NCBI GenBank assembly: GCA_965224785.1 | Contig: OZ245062.1 | Span: 620,001-684,000 of the forward strand | DNA: 64,000 bases | Direction of reading: 5' to 3' | Origin: JALSNL01 sp036479585 | GTDB lineage: Bacteria; Bacteroidota; Ignavibacteria; Ignavibacteriales; Melioribacteraceae | Part shown: positions 9,307 to 19,152 of the stretch, piece by piece | Layout: every line of letters starts with the position of its first letter | How positions within the stretch are numbered: position 1 is the stretch's first letter | Position numbers and translations under genes: made by a program | The notes under the pieces: generated by a model | Databases searched by the model: none | What the model was told of the DNA's origin: nothing | What the model saw: the letters and a program-made list of their open reading frames with translations, nothing else

Positions 9307-10736
9307 ATGAAAAATATTCTTCAAATAGTACTAATAATTTTAGTTTCAAGTTTAAATTTTGCACAAGAAATTTTTACACTTGAGAAGGCAATCTCCGTAG
9401 CATTGCATAAAAGTTTTGGAATTAAATCTGCTGAATATTCTTAATTGCTTCTGAAAAAAGATTAGAGGCTTTTAAAGCTGGGTTATTTTCTAGATTAGAT
9501 TTAGATTTTGATTTACCAAGTTATTCAGAAAATTTGATAAGTCAATTTAATTTATTAAAAAGTAAGGACGAGTTTTTTGAATTGGGGAATTCAAGAATTG
9601 AAGGTAGGTTACGTTTAACGCAACCAATAATATTTTCTAATGGAACAATAAATATTGTTGGAAGAATATTTGGAAGAGAACAATTTGGTACAAATATAAA
9701 TAGAACAAAGGATTTTTTTACTAATGTTGGAATATCACTAAGACAACCTTTATTTACTTTTAATACGCAGAAAGCAAATTTAGAACGTGCTGAGATAAGT
9801 CTCCAGAATGCTAAAAGAAATTTTAATCACGCCGAGCAAAATTTAATTTATGATGTAAAAGTTGCTTTTTACAAACTTTATAAATTAAAGGAAAGTGTTA
9901 AAATTGCCGTAGAGAAAGAAAAACAAAACGAGGAATCTTTTAGAACTGCACAAAGTAAATTTAAAGCTGGATTAATTGCTGAGGTTGAAGCATTACAATT
10001 AGAAGTGGACTTAGCTTCAAGTAAAAACAGTTTACTTAATGCTAAACGTTCTTTTGAAGAAAATCTAAATAATTTTAAAATATTATTAGGTTTAGACTTA
10101 AATGAAGAAATTAATATAGTTTCTAATCTAATTCTAAAATCGGTTAACATTGATAAAGAATTAGCAATTGAAAGTGCTTTTGAAAATAGATCAGATTTGT
10201 TAAACCAACAAAACAATATTTATCTTTCGGAGTTAAGGGTTGAAGAAGTTGATGCGAGAAAACAAATTAAGGTTGAACTTAATGCTAGATATGGAATAAG
10301 TAAAAATGATGAGGAGTTTCAAAGTCTTTTTAGCAAGTTGTTAGATGATGTAAATGTATCGCTTAATTTATCAGTTCCGGTGTGGGATTGGGGACAAAAC
10401 TCCAGAGAGGTTGAGGCAGCCAATGCTAATTTAATGAATGAAGAACTTAACTATAATAACCTAAAAAAAACTATACGAAATGAGGTTATTGCAACAATCA
10501 ATAGAATTATTTCTGCAAAAGCCAGAGTAGAAGTTTTGAGTAAGTCAGTTGAAATTGCAGAAAAAAGTTATAAAATATCTTTGGCAAGATTTAAGTCTGG
10601 TACAATTTCTAGTTTCGATTTAGCTCAAATGCAACTTAGATTAACTGAAGCCAAGAACAATAGTATAGGTGCTTTAATTGATTACAACCTTGCGATTGCT
10701 GATCTTGAAAGAAAAACCTATCAGAAGTATTATTGA
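9307..10736 (+). pseudogene. TolC-family outer-membrane efflux channel, interrupted by a -1 frameshift
   Basis: The gene starts at ATG 9307 with a signal peptide (MKNILQIVLIILVSSLNFAQ) and the first TolC helix (TLEKAISVALHKSFGIKSAEYS), then stops at TAA 9442-9444. The frame one base back continues directly from TTA at 9441 (LIASEKRLEAFKAGLFSRLD...) to the stop at 10734. It carries the long coiled-coil helices and the two internal repeats expected of TolC (for example LNAKRSFEENLNNFKILLGL and SLARFKSGTISSFDLAQMQ). One missing base in the TATTCTTAATT stretch explains the break. It is the third gene of the adaptor-permease operon, 15 bases after the permease. The break may be a recent mutation, a sequencing error, or, less likely, recoding. 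Confidence 0.8.
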
Positions 10737-10813
10737 TTTGTCTAACATTGAGTAATGAATTCAATTTTCTCAAATAAACATATTAAAAACGTTTATTACT
10801 ATAATATCACTTA

Positions 10814-12790
10814 TCATTTAATTACTAATATCTCCAACTGTCCCTTCAATATTTTTGCACCATTGTAATTAGGACTTATTGACAAACACTTGTTAATATT
10901 TTTTAATGCTTTAGCAAACTTTTTACTTTTTGCATAAGCTCCGGATAAATTATAAAGCACTTGAGCATCATCTTTTTTATAAGTTAAACTTTCTTCAAGA
11001 TATTTAATTGATGTTTCAAATTTATTTTTTGACAGATATATAATTCCAAGCCACTTACAAAAAAAATAATCGGGTTTTAATTGATATCCTTTATCCAAAT
11101 AGCTTAAAGCTTCATCAAATCTTTTTCTTGTAACTAATTCATTTGAAATAAAATTTTGATACTCAACAACAGTGGGGTATTGATGAATTAATAAATCAAT
11201 TTCCTTTTTGCCTTTTTCAAATTGGTCATTACCAAAATAAGTAACTGCTAGTGTTCTGTGTACTTTTTCCCATTCTTCTTTTCCATTTACAAACCTGTAA
11301 GCAAGCGTATCAATGTAATTATTAAGGTGAGTTATTGTTGAAGCATCTTTTTTATTTCGTTGATTTACAAATGGCCAATCATTTTTTAACAATGAAATTT
11401 TAAAATCTGAAATAGTTGAATCCAATTCTGAAAAAATATAATTACTTATTGTTATACTGTCCTGTTGATTATGAGGGATTGCTTTTTTTGTTCTTGGTAA
11501 ATAATTGTTTTTGTTCATTACATTGAAAAATACTTTCCCTAATAATTGATATCCCTTCAGATTAAAATGTAAATGATCAACCATTAAATTATCTCCAATA
11601 ATATTTTGTGGACTATACAAATTTAGAAGTGAGTCAGCTTTTACAATAGGAGTTTTGTATTTTTCACTTAATCTTAGAAGAGCATCATTCACTTTATTTG
11701 GTGCTCTAAATCTTAAATGATCTAATTCTTTTGCAAATCGGAAAAGTGAATCGGCGATGTTTATATTTCCAAGTTGCAATTCTTTTTTAGCTTCAGTAAA
11801 AACTTTATTTGCTTTTGGATACGGATGTAATTTATTTACTTTGGAAATAAAAGGAGGTTGATCTTTCAAATTACTAACAAGCGTAGATAAAATAACCGGA
11901 ACTTTCGCTTCTGCTATCATGGCAAGTGCATCAGTCATATTACCTTCAAATTGCTCAATACCTAAATAGAAAAGTTCGGAATTATAAGGAATGGATTGTT
12001 CTTCTGCCATACGAGACATTAAAGTTCCTTTAGAATTTTTATTGTCTGAGGAAATTTGTTTGAGCGACCACTTTATGGAGTTTCTAATTAACTGAGTTGT
12101 CTTGTAATTGTTCACACCTAAAAGAAAGTTAACCATAGTTCTAGATTTTCCTAGAGACTCCATTGAACCAATGCCAAGAGCTCCATAATACTCATTATGT
12201 CCAGCGTAAATTAAAATTAAATCTGGTGATTGGGTTAGAACATCGGGAATTATATCTCTTATAGTAAAACTATTTACGGCAGTTAAACTAACATTCATAA
12301 CTTCAATGTTTGTGTTTGGATAGGTAAGCTCTAATCTTCTACGGACATACCTTGAAAACGAGCCAAGTGGCATAAATGGATAACCGGCAGCACTACTTCC
12401 ACCTAATACAAAAACTCTAAATGTGTTTCCCTTCTTCTCAATTGTAAAAACATCTTGAATAGACTTTGGTACATTTTTAACAGTATAAAAATATCTTTTT
12501 GCAAAGTCTGGATTTAATCCATAGTGTGTATCAGTTACTTTTACCCAAGTGGGAATGTCGGTTCCATAATTAAATATATTTAGAGAAAATTCTAAAAGTA
12601 AAAAAAATAAAATTGGAATTAATATCAGAACAAGATAAAAGATTTTATTTGGTTGCTTGGTTAACTTATTAGATCTTAAGTATTTCTCAACTTGTTTTTC
12701 ATTTACATCCAAATCTGTTGCTAATGTTTTTATTGATTTAGACTTGTTATGTTTTGTGATCCAGTTTTTTTGTTTAGTTGTTAAACTCAA
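10814..12790 (-). CDS. Membrane-anchored SGNH/GDSL-type hydrolase with C-terminal TPR repeats
   Basis: This is a 658-residue protein. Residues 1-45 form a small basic helical domain that resembles a helix-turn-helix (IKTLATDLDVNEKQVEKYLR). A membrane segment spans about 50-70. The SGNH core runs from about 122 to 425: block I VLGGSSAAGYP (nucleophile Ser132 or Ser133), block III YAGHNEYYG (Asn199) and block V DHLHFNLKGY. Several TPR-like helices follow (LAVTYFGNDQFEKGKKEID, LYNLSGAYAKSKKFAKALKNI). The start is TTG: the next upstream codons reach a stop with no ATG between, and no methionine occurs before the membrane segment. Related enzymes remove acyl groups from glycans, but the substrate here is unknown. 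Confidence 0.75.
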   Translation of the reverse strand: MSLTTKQKNWITKHNKSKSIKTLATDLDVNEKQVEKYLRSNKLTKQPNKIFYLVLILIPILFFLLLEFSLNIFNYGTDIPTWVKVTDTHYGLNPDFAKRYFYTVKNVPKSIQDVFTIEKKGNTFRVFVLGGSSAAGYPFMPLGSFSRYVRRRLELTYPNTNIEVMNVSLTAVNSFTIRDIIPDVLTQSPDLILIYAGHNEYYGALGIGSMESLGKSRTMVNFLLGVNNYKTTQLIRNSIKWSLKQISSDNKNSKGTLMSRMAEEQSIPYNSELFYLGIEQFEGNMTDALAMIAEAKVPVILSTLVSNLKDQPPFISKVNKLHPYPKANKVFTEAKKELQLGNINIADSLFRFAKELDHLRFRAPNKVNDALLRLSEKYKTPIVKADSLLNLYSPQNIIGDNLMVDHLHFNLKGYQLLGKVFFNVMNKNNYLPRTKKAIPHNQQDSITISNYIFSELDSTISDFKISLLKNDWPFVNQRNKKDASTITHLNNYIDTLAYRFVNGKEEWEKVHRTLAVTYFGNDQFEKGKKEIDLLIHQYPTVVEYQNFISNELVTRKRFDEALSYLDKGYQLKPDYFFCKWLGIIYLSKNKFETSIKYLEESLTYKKDDAQVLYNLSGAYAKSKKFAKALKNINKCLSISPNYNGAKILKGQLEILVIK

Positions 12791-12840
12791 ATTTGTACTC
12801 GTAGATTGTTAAGTAGTATTCAAACCTTAATACAATAAAT

Positions 12841-14658
12841 TTACTTAAGTATTGCTATTCCATAAGAGGGTAGTACTATTTCTAAATTATTATTTTTTAC
12901 TTCATATTCTATGTCTGAAATTAAATTGCAAAATTTATTTTTGTTAGAACTTAAAGTAATTATCTTAGAATTTTCATTGTTGTTGATCAGTACTAATACG
13001 AAATTGTTATTTAAACTTCTTTTATAAATTAATGTATTCTCGTCATTGTCAATTTTATGAAATGTTAAATCACCTTTTGAAAGAACTTCGTTATCATTTC
13101 TTATAGATATTAGTTTCTTATACCAATCAAATAAATTAGAATCAAATTCAACTTTGTCAGTTGGTCTTTCAACATCAAAGGGGTGAGTATTTTCATCTTC
13201 ATATTTTATTTCATCCCATATCATTGGTTTTCTACAATCAGGATCATCGCCTCCCCACATACCGGCTTCATCACCATAGTAGATCATTGGTGCTCCTGGC
13301 ATTGTCATTTGAATTCCAACCATAAGTTTTTGCTTAAGTCTTTCTATCTTATTTGGTTTTCTTACATCAAAACTTTTTCTTTGTTGCGGATTAGCATTAT
13401 GATCATACCAGTAATCTGGATTAACAATTAGTGAAGCAAGCCGTTCAGTATCGTGACTGCCAAGTAGATTCATAAGAACATACAAGTTCTCTTTTGGTAA
13501 ATCGTTTTGAATAGATTCAAGACTATCAACAAAATCTTGAGGGGAGCCATCATTTTTATTATCACTTACAAAATGTTTAACAGAACGAGTAAATCTATAA
13601 TTCATAACTGCATCAAACTGATCTCCTTGTAGCCAAGGCGAAGCATTCATCATTTTGTTTTGTTGCCAATCATCCCACCAAATTTCTCCGGTTATGTATG
13701 CTTCGGGATTTATATCTTTTACCCAGGTTCTAAACTTTTGCCAAAATATTGGTTTTACCATTTCCGCTACATCAAGTCTCCAACCATCAATACCATCAGA
13801 AGGATCACCATCTTGGTTAGGATCCATCCAACGTTTAACAACATCGTGAATATGATTAGATATATTTTCTATCAGACCATTTTCATCTTCTCTAAATTCT
13901 GGTAAATCCTTTACTCCATACCATCCTTCATAATCAAATTCATTTTTTTCAGTAGTTGGATCATCCCAACTATTTATTGTGAACCAATTTTTATATTTAG
14001 AATTTTGCTGATTTTCTTCAACATCTTTAAATGCCCAAAATGTATTTCCAACATGATTAAATACTCCATCAATAATAACTTTGATATTCCTACTGTGGCA
14101 TTCTGAAATTAATTTTAGAAACAAACTATCAGCAGAAGTCCACTTCCAAGTTTGTGGATTTCCAGGGTCTTCATTTCGGCACGTAAAAATATCTAGTTTT
14201 GGATTTGGTCCAAAATTATTATCAATGTGATGATACATTGTTGCATCATATTTATGTAGAGAAGGGGATTCGAATAAAGGGTTAAAATAAAGTGCAGTGA
14301 TTCCTAACTCTTGAAGATAATCTAATTTGTTAATAACTCCTTGCAAGTCCCCGCCGTATCTACGCAATCCAGCATTCCAATAAAAATCGTGTTCGTTATT
14401 TTCCCAAGGTTGCCTTTTATACCAATCCGAATTCCATGGATGTAATTGCCAATTATTTTGTACTAGATAAGGCCAACCACCAGCCATATCAGTTGGAGTT
14501 GGATCGTTTGATTCATCCCCATTACTAAATCTGTCTGGAAAAATTTGGTACCAAACTGCAGACTTTGACCATTCAGGAACTCGTTGTGCAATAGAAACAG
14601 TTAAACTAAAAATAAATAGAATAAATATCTGTAACACCCTTTGCATAAGATTACTCAT
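12841..14658 (-). CDS. Secreted GH13 alpha-amylase-family enzyme (neopullulanase/cyclomaltodextrinase-like)
   Basis: This 605-residue protein has a signal peptide to about residue 25 (SLTVSIAQ). The opening WSKSAVWYQIFPDRFSNGD is typical of the neopullulanase-like branch of GH13. All four catalytic regions are present: region I DGVFNH (197-202), region II GWRLDVAE with nucleophile Asp296, region III TGEIWWD with acid/base Glu325, and region IV GSHDTE with His402-Asp403. The end (about 530-605) is a short C-terminal beta domain, and no sorting domain is present, so it is probably periplasmic. It should cleave alpha-1,4 bonds of maltodextrins. It lies downstream of two other GH13 genes and an MFS transporter on the same strand, 253 bases after the nearest one. 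Confidence 0.9.
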   Translation of the reverse strand: MSNLMQRVLQIFILFIFSLTVSIAQRVPEWSKSAVWYQIFPDRFSNGDESNDPTPTDMAGGWPYLVQNNWQLHPWNSDWYKRQPWENNEHDFYWNAGLRRYGGDLQGVINKLDYLQELGITALYFNPLFESPSLHKYDATMYHHIDNNFGPNPKLDIFTCRNEDPGNPQTWKWTSADSLFLKLISECHSRNIKVIIDGVFNHVGNTFWAFKDVEENQQNSKYKNWFTINSWDDPTTEKNEFDYEGWYGVKDLPEFREDENGLIENISNHIHDVVKRWMDPNQDGDPSDGIDGWRLDVAEMVKPIFWQKFRTWVKDINPEAYITGEIWWDDWQQNKMMNASPWLQGDQFDAVMNYRFTRSVKHFVSDNKNDGSPQDFVDSLESIQNDLPKENLYVLMNLLGSHDTERLASLIVNPDYWYDHNANPQQRKSFDVRKPNKIERLKQKLMVGIQMTMPGAPMIYYGDEAGMWGGDDPDCRKPMIWDEIKYEDENTHPFDVERPTDKVEFDSNLFDWYKKLISIRNDNEVLSKGDLTFHKIDNDENTLIYKRSLNNNFVLVLINNNENSKIITLSSNKNKFCNLISDIEYEVKNNNLEIVLPSYGIAILK

Positions 14659-14712
14659 TTAATTTTAGAGTTTAGAATATACGAAAGCTAAAGTGATTTT
14701 CGGATTTGAAAG

Positions 14713-14843
14713 TTGTCATAATGAAGGAGTTTGTTTTATGAACGACTGAAATATCTCGAACAATAATAGTTATGAGATTCTTCCCGCCATAAAGAAGTCG
14801 GGTAAGCTATTTCAACAAAAAACATCTCATTCAGAATGACAAA
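14713..14843. repeat. Imperfect palindromic element, TGTCAT...ATGACA family
   Basis: The ends TTGTCATAATGAA and TTCAGAATGACAAAA are inverted. The left flank (TTTTCGGATTT, near 14698) is shared with the element at 49953-50124. It fills most of the gap between two GH13 genes. Confidence 0.45.
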
Positions 14844-14911
14844 ATTAAAAATACAATAATAATATTATCCTAAAAACTACTTTGTTCTTAGGATAGCTAA
14901 AGGTTACGATA

Positions 14912-17773
14912 CTACTTCAGCAATAAGAATTTCTTAGTTTCAATAAAACTTCCAGTTTGAAGTCTATAAAAATAAACTCCACTTGTTAATTTTGAAGCAT
15001 CAAATTTAATTTCATAATTTCCCGGTTGTTTTATTTCATTTACAAGTGTTTTAATTTCACTTCCAAGAATATCAAATACTTTTAATGTAACGTTTGTAGT
15101 GGATGCAAAGTTTGCTTCCACTACTGGAATATTATATCTAATTGTAGTTGTTGGATTAAATGGATTTGGATAATTTTGATATAGTTGGAATTCACTAATA
15201 TCCGTGCTATTACTTGAGTTTGAGATATTTGTAATTATATCTTCTTTAGGAGTAGGGAGCTTCTTTGAAGTATAGATATGAAACTCTCCTGCATCTAAAG
15301 AAATCATAGCAGCGGGATTGCTAACAACAATTGTATCGCCAGAAAAGTAATCATACCATTTACCCAGGAAATGAAATGAAGGACTTATGTTAGAAGTTAC
15401 AGTATTGAAATTACCAACAACTACAACATTCAAAGAATCGTGAGTTAATTTAATTCTCTTGACTGATCCACCAGTTGCGATTGAAAAATTATTTGTATTA
15501 AAAACATCATAATTATTTTTGAGATTTATTAAGTGCTTAAATGTTTTATATAAATTAAGTCTGTTAACTTCGGTAAAATAATTCCACCTTATTGGTTTCT
15601 CACCAACTCTTCCATTAAAGTCAATACTAACATCATAACCAAGTTCTCCAAATTGCCAAATCATTTTTGGACCAGGAACAGTAAAGAAAAATGTTGCAGC
15701 CATTTTTATTCTTTGAAGTGCTGTGGAAACATCTTTTATTTTATAATTACCAGAAGAATTTCCAAAAGTTAAGTTCTTATACATCAGTCTTTCTTCATCA
15801 TGACTTTCCATATAACCAACAACGTTTGGTTTTGTGAAACCGTGTTTCTTATAAGAGATACGAGAAAAATCCGATTTGAAATTTTCGTTATATCCCATTG
15901 TTGCTTCGTTATAATTATGGTTAAGATTTCCCCAAAGCATCATCCCAGAATTGGCTAATATTTTTTCTTCACTATCCGGGGCAAAGTGTTCAAGAATAAC
16001 ATAAGCAGTTGAATCATACTCCCAAATTTTATTTGCCATTCGTTTTAAAATGTTAATTCTTGCTTGATCAAAACTTCCTCCATCTCCTGGAGTGTTTGTC
16101 ATCCCTTTAGTAAAGTCAAATCTGTAACCATCAATATTATATTCTTCTAACCAGTATTTATTAACTCGGTCAACAAGTTTTCGTGTTTGTTCACTTTCAT
16201 GATTTAAATCATGACCAAATGAAAAAACTTGGTTAGGACTTGTTACATTAAACCAAGGATTTTCAGAGGTTGGAGGTCCGTAATCTCCTGAGCTATACAA
16301 TCTTACAAAAGGAGATCTTCCATACATATGATTTAAAACGATATCAAAAATTACTGCAATACCTCTCTTGTGGCACTCATCAATTAATTGTTTCAAATCA
16401 TTTTTTGTCCCATAATATTTATCAGGAGCAAAATAGAACGAAGTGTTGTAACCCCAACTATTATTAAATTCAAATTCCATAATTGGCATTAGTTCAAGAG
16501 CAGTGATTCCTAAACTATCAATGTAATCTAAAGTATCTATTATTGTTTGGTAACTATGCGTTGAAACAAAATCTCGAACGAGCATTTCGTAGATAACTAG
16601 ATTCTCTTTTTTAGGTCTATCAAAATTAGTTACTTCCCAGTTGAATGGAGTTTGTTCAGTTTGAAAAGTTGAAACAGAGAAGTTTGTTTTGTCTGATGGA
16701 TACGAAATAAGATTTGGATAAATGTTGGAAGGAATTTGATTGTCTTCACCTTCCAGAATTTTATCTGCATAAGGATCTGCAATTTGCAAAGTACCATCAA
16801 CTAAATATTGAAATCTATATTCTTGTTCTACATTAAGGTTAGAAATAGTTTTCCAAAAAGTAGTGCTGTCTGGAGTAAGGTTCATATAATATTTTTCATC
16901 AAACTCCCAATTAGGATTATCACTTGGAGCAAATTCCCAATTATTAAAATCTCCAGTTAAATAGATAAAATCTTTATGAGGAGCATATATAGCTAAAGTA
17001 ACAGTAGAATTATCAATATAATTTATTCCAGTTTCAATTCCTTGTGGAAGTTCAGTTATAGTTATAGGCGACCTTACAAAGTAGTAGAAAGAATCTATTT
17101 TTGTTGGAAGTGTATCTGATGTGGCAACTAGCTTTATCCATTTTTTACCAATTTCACTTGTTGGTATAGTAGTCTCTAATGTATCATTAGTTGATTCTAA
17201 AATAAAGTTATCATCAACAAATAAACGAACTGTGTCAGCTTCATTTACAACAAACTTAATTTTTATTGTTTGAGAAATTTCAGGAAAAATAGGAAAGGAA
17301 GTTGGTACTAATAATTTTATTTTAATTCCGGTTTCAAAAATTTCAATTGATAAATCTTCTGTTTGTTGTGAGCCATTTGGAGTTCTAAACACAAACATCA
17401 TTTTTAGAATATTTTCGTCAGTTGCTAATGTAGAATTTCCACTTCCATTATAGAACACTCTTGGATTACCAATAACAAGTTTATAAAGACCACTCCCAAT
17501 ATGAAAAAGTTTTGGCTGAACATTATTCTCTCCCCAATTACCAATAACATTTTTCCAGCTACCACTACTTTTGGAAGTTATTACTCCAGTATGTGCATAT
17601 AAATCTCCTGTGTAATTATTTAGCGAAACTCCTTTGCCAACAGATTTAGTTGCATCAAATACTATTTCTATTTGGTCAGAGTCAGTAGGAAATTCGGGAA
17701 CTGAAGATATTTCTTGAGAGAATATCAATCCAAAAAATAATAGTAGAAATATAAAAGTGGAAACTATTTTCAT
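14912..17773 (-). CDS. T9SS-exported GH13 alpha-amylase-family enzyme with N-terminal E-set domains
   Basis: This 953-residue protein has a signal peptide (about 1-19, FGLIFSQ). It has two N-terminal beta-sandwich regions; the second (about 245-345) has the CBM48-like motif YLTGDFNNWEF and LVDGTLQIADPYAD, as in branching and debranching enzymes. The GH13 barrel runs from about 385 to 770: region I FDIVLNH (Asp477-His482), region II GYRFDF (nucleophile Asp553), region III YVILEHF (Glu595), region IV ESHDEE (His658-Asp659). A C-terminal sorting domain starts near 867 (YQNYPNPFNPTT) and ends TKKFLLLK, which suggests display on the cell surface for the first attack on starch or glycogen. It starts 33 bases downstream of the MFS transporter gene, so it is in the same transcription unit. 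Confidence 0.9.
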   Translation of the reverse strand: MKIVSTFIFLLLFFGLIFSQEISSVPEFPTDSDQIEIVFDATKSVGKGVSLNNYTGDLYAHTGVITSKSSGSWKNVIGNWGENNVQPKLFHIGSGLYKLVIGNPRVFYNGSGNSTLATDENILKMMFVFRTPNGSQQTEDLSIEIFETGIKIKLLVPTSFPIFPEISQTIKIKFVVNEADTVRLFVDDNFILESTNDTLETTIPTSEIGKKWIKLVATSDTLPTKIDSFYYFVRSPITITELPQGIETGINYIDNSTVTLAIYAPHKDFIYLTGDFNNWEFAPSDNPNWEFDEKYYMNLTPDSTTFWKTISNLNVEQEYRFQYLVDGTLQIADPYADKILEGEDNQIPSNIYPNLISYPSDKTNFSVSTFQTEQTPFNWEVTNFDRPKKENLVIYEMLVRDFVSTHSYQTIIDTLDYIDSLGITALELMPIMEFEFNNSWGYNTSFYFAPDKYYGTKNDLKQLIDECHKRGIAVIFDIVLNHMYGRSPFVRLYSSGDYGPPTSENPWFNVTSPNQVFSFGHDLNHESEQTRKLVDRVNKYWLEEYNIDGYRFDFTKGMTNTPGDGGSFDQARINILKRMANKIWEYDSTAYVILEHFAPDSEEKILANSGMMLWGNLNHNYNEATMGYNENFKSDFSRISYKKHGFTKPNVVGYMESHDEERLMYKNLTFGNSSGNYKIKDVSTALQRIKMAATFFFTVPGPKMIWQFGELGYDVSIDFNGRVGEKPIRWNYFTEVNRLNLYKTFKHLINLKNNYDVFNTNNFSIATGGSVKRIKLTHDSLNVVVVGNFNTVTSNISPSFHFLGKWYDYFSGDTIVVSNPAAMISLDAGEFHIYTSKKLPTPKEDIITNISNSSNSTDISEFQLYQNYPNPFNPTTTIRYNIPVVEANFASTTNVTLKVFDILGSEIKTLVNEIKQPGNYEIKFDASKLTSGVYFYRLQTGSFIETKKFLLLK

Positions 17774-17806
17774 TTTTATCTCAATAGATAATTTAAATTA
17801 TTTGGT

Positions 17807-19114
17807 TTACTCATCTTCATCAACATCGTCAACAAATTTCACTAAAATAGCAGCTAATAATAATGATGCACCACCAATAACCAAAGCCCAAATTGCTTCA
17901 TTGCCAAAAAAGTTTTTCACTAAAAAACCTAAAATTGCGGCGGCAACAATTTGAGGAATAACAATAAAGAAATTAAACAGTCCCATATAAAAGCCCATTT
18001 TTTCTTTTGGTAACGAGCCAGCTAATATTGCATACGGCATTGCTAATATTGATGTCCAAGCAAGTCCAATTCCAAGTTCTGAAATTAAAAGAAGATTTGG
18101 ACTTTTAATAAAGTAGAAAGATATCAATCCTATTCCACCAGCAAATAAGCTAATTGAATGAACGGTTTTTCTACTTGTTCGTTTAGCAAGCCAAGGTAAT
18201 AAAAATGCAGTTATGGCAGCAAACCCATTATAAACTGCAAAGAGAATTCCAACCCAATTTGCACCTTCATTGTAAGCTTCAGAAGTTGTATCAGTTGCTA
18301 AAAAAATAGATTTGGTTACAGCTGGTGTTGTGTATATCCACATTGCAAAAAGACCAAACCAAGAAAAAAATTGAACAAATGCCAATTGTAACATTGTCTT
18401 TGGCATATTGAAAGATGAATGGTAAATTTCTTTAAATCCATTTAGCACTCCACTAGTTTCTTTTTTTTGCTTCTCAAATTCTTCAATATTATCTGGCGGA
18501 TATTCTTTTGTTTTAAGAACTGTAAAAGCTACTGCTGAAAAAAATGCAAAACCTCCAACATAAAAAGAATATAAAACAGAATCCGGAATTTTTCCTGGGG
18601 CGGCCGTATTACTTATTCCAAAAAGATTTGTAAAAATATAAGGAAGTGCAGAAGCTACAACAGCACCAATTCCAATGAAGAAACTCTGTACAGCAAATCC
18701 AGTTGTCCTTTGTTCGGATGGAAGTAAATCGGCAACAAGAGCTCTGAAAGGTTCCATTGAAATATTAATTGATGCATCTAAAATCCATAACATTCCCGCG
18801 GCAACCCAAAGCACGGGAGAGTTGGGCATAATGAATAAAGCAATAGTTGAAAGAATTGCTCCAATTAAAAAGTAAGGTTTTCTTCTCCCAAGTTTCCCCC
18901 AAGTTCTATCACTTAAATATCCAATTATTGGTTGAACAAGTAATCCGGTAATTGGAGCAGCTAACCAAAGTATGGGAATTTCATCAGTACTTGCTCCTAA
19001 TGTTTCAAATATTCTACTAACATTAGAGTTCTGTAAAGCAAAGCCAAATTGGATTCCTAAAAATCCAAAACTCATATTCCAAATTTGCCAAAAACTTAAT
19101 TTAGGTTTCTGCAA
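17807..19114 (-). CDS. MFS transporter, SLC45/GPH-like sugar (maltose/sucrose-type) permease
   Basis: This 435-residue, 12-helix membrane protein opens with FWQIWNMSFGFLGIQFGFALQ. Its MFS loop motif is GYLSDRTWGKLGRRKPY, and MEPFRALVADLLPSEQRTTGFAVQS follows in the next loop; both are typical of the SLC45-like sucrose/maltose transporters found beside amylase genes in Bacteroidota. It likely imports maltose or malto-oligosaccharides across the inner membrane with a cation. The gene lies between two GH13 genes with gaps of 38 and 33 bases, a compact operon. The substrate is inferred from this setting. Confidence 0.88.
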   Translation of the reverse strand: MQKPKLSFWQIWNMSFGFLGIQFGFALQNSNVSRIFETLGASTDEIPILWLAAPITGLLVQPIIGYLSDRTWGKLGRRKPYFLIGAILSTIALFIMPNSPVLWVAAGMLWILDASINISMEPFRALVADLLPSEQRTTGFAVQSFFIGIGAVVASALPYIFTNLFGISNTAAPGKIPDSVLYSFYVGGFAFFSAVAFTVLKTKEYPPDNIEEFEKQKKETSGVLNGFKEIYHSSFNMPKTMLQLAFVQFFSWFGLFAMWIYTTPAVTKSIFLATDTTSEAYNEGANWVGILFAVYNGFAAITAFLLPWLAKRTSRKTVHSISLFAGGIGLISFYFIKSPNLLLISELGIGLAWTSILAMPYAILAGSLPKEKMGFYMGLFNFFIVIPQIVAAAILGFLVKNFFGNEAIWALVIGGASLLLAAILVKFVDDVDEDE

Positions 19115-19152
19115 TTTAGTTCTCCATTTATTTCAATTATAATATTTGGGAA

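Noticed and set aside
9307..9444. Programmed -1 frameshift in the TolC-like gene
   Set aside because: TATTCTTAA is not a usual slippery heptamer, and no stem-loop or pseudoknot is evident after it; mutation or read error is simpler.
10773..10797. AATAAAC/GTTTATT hairpin as terminator of the efflux operon
   Set aside because: It is a seven-base, nearly all-A/T stem without a T-tract, too weak to call in this base composition.
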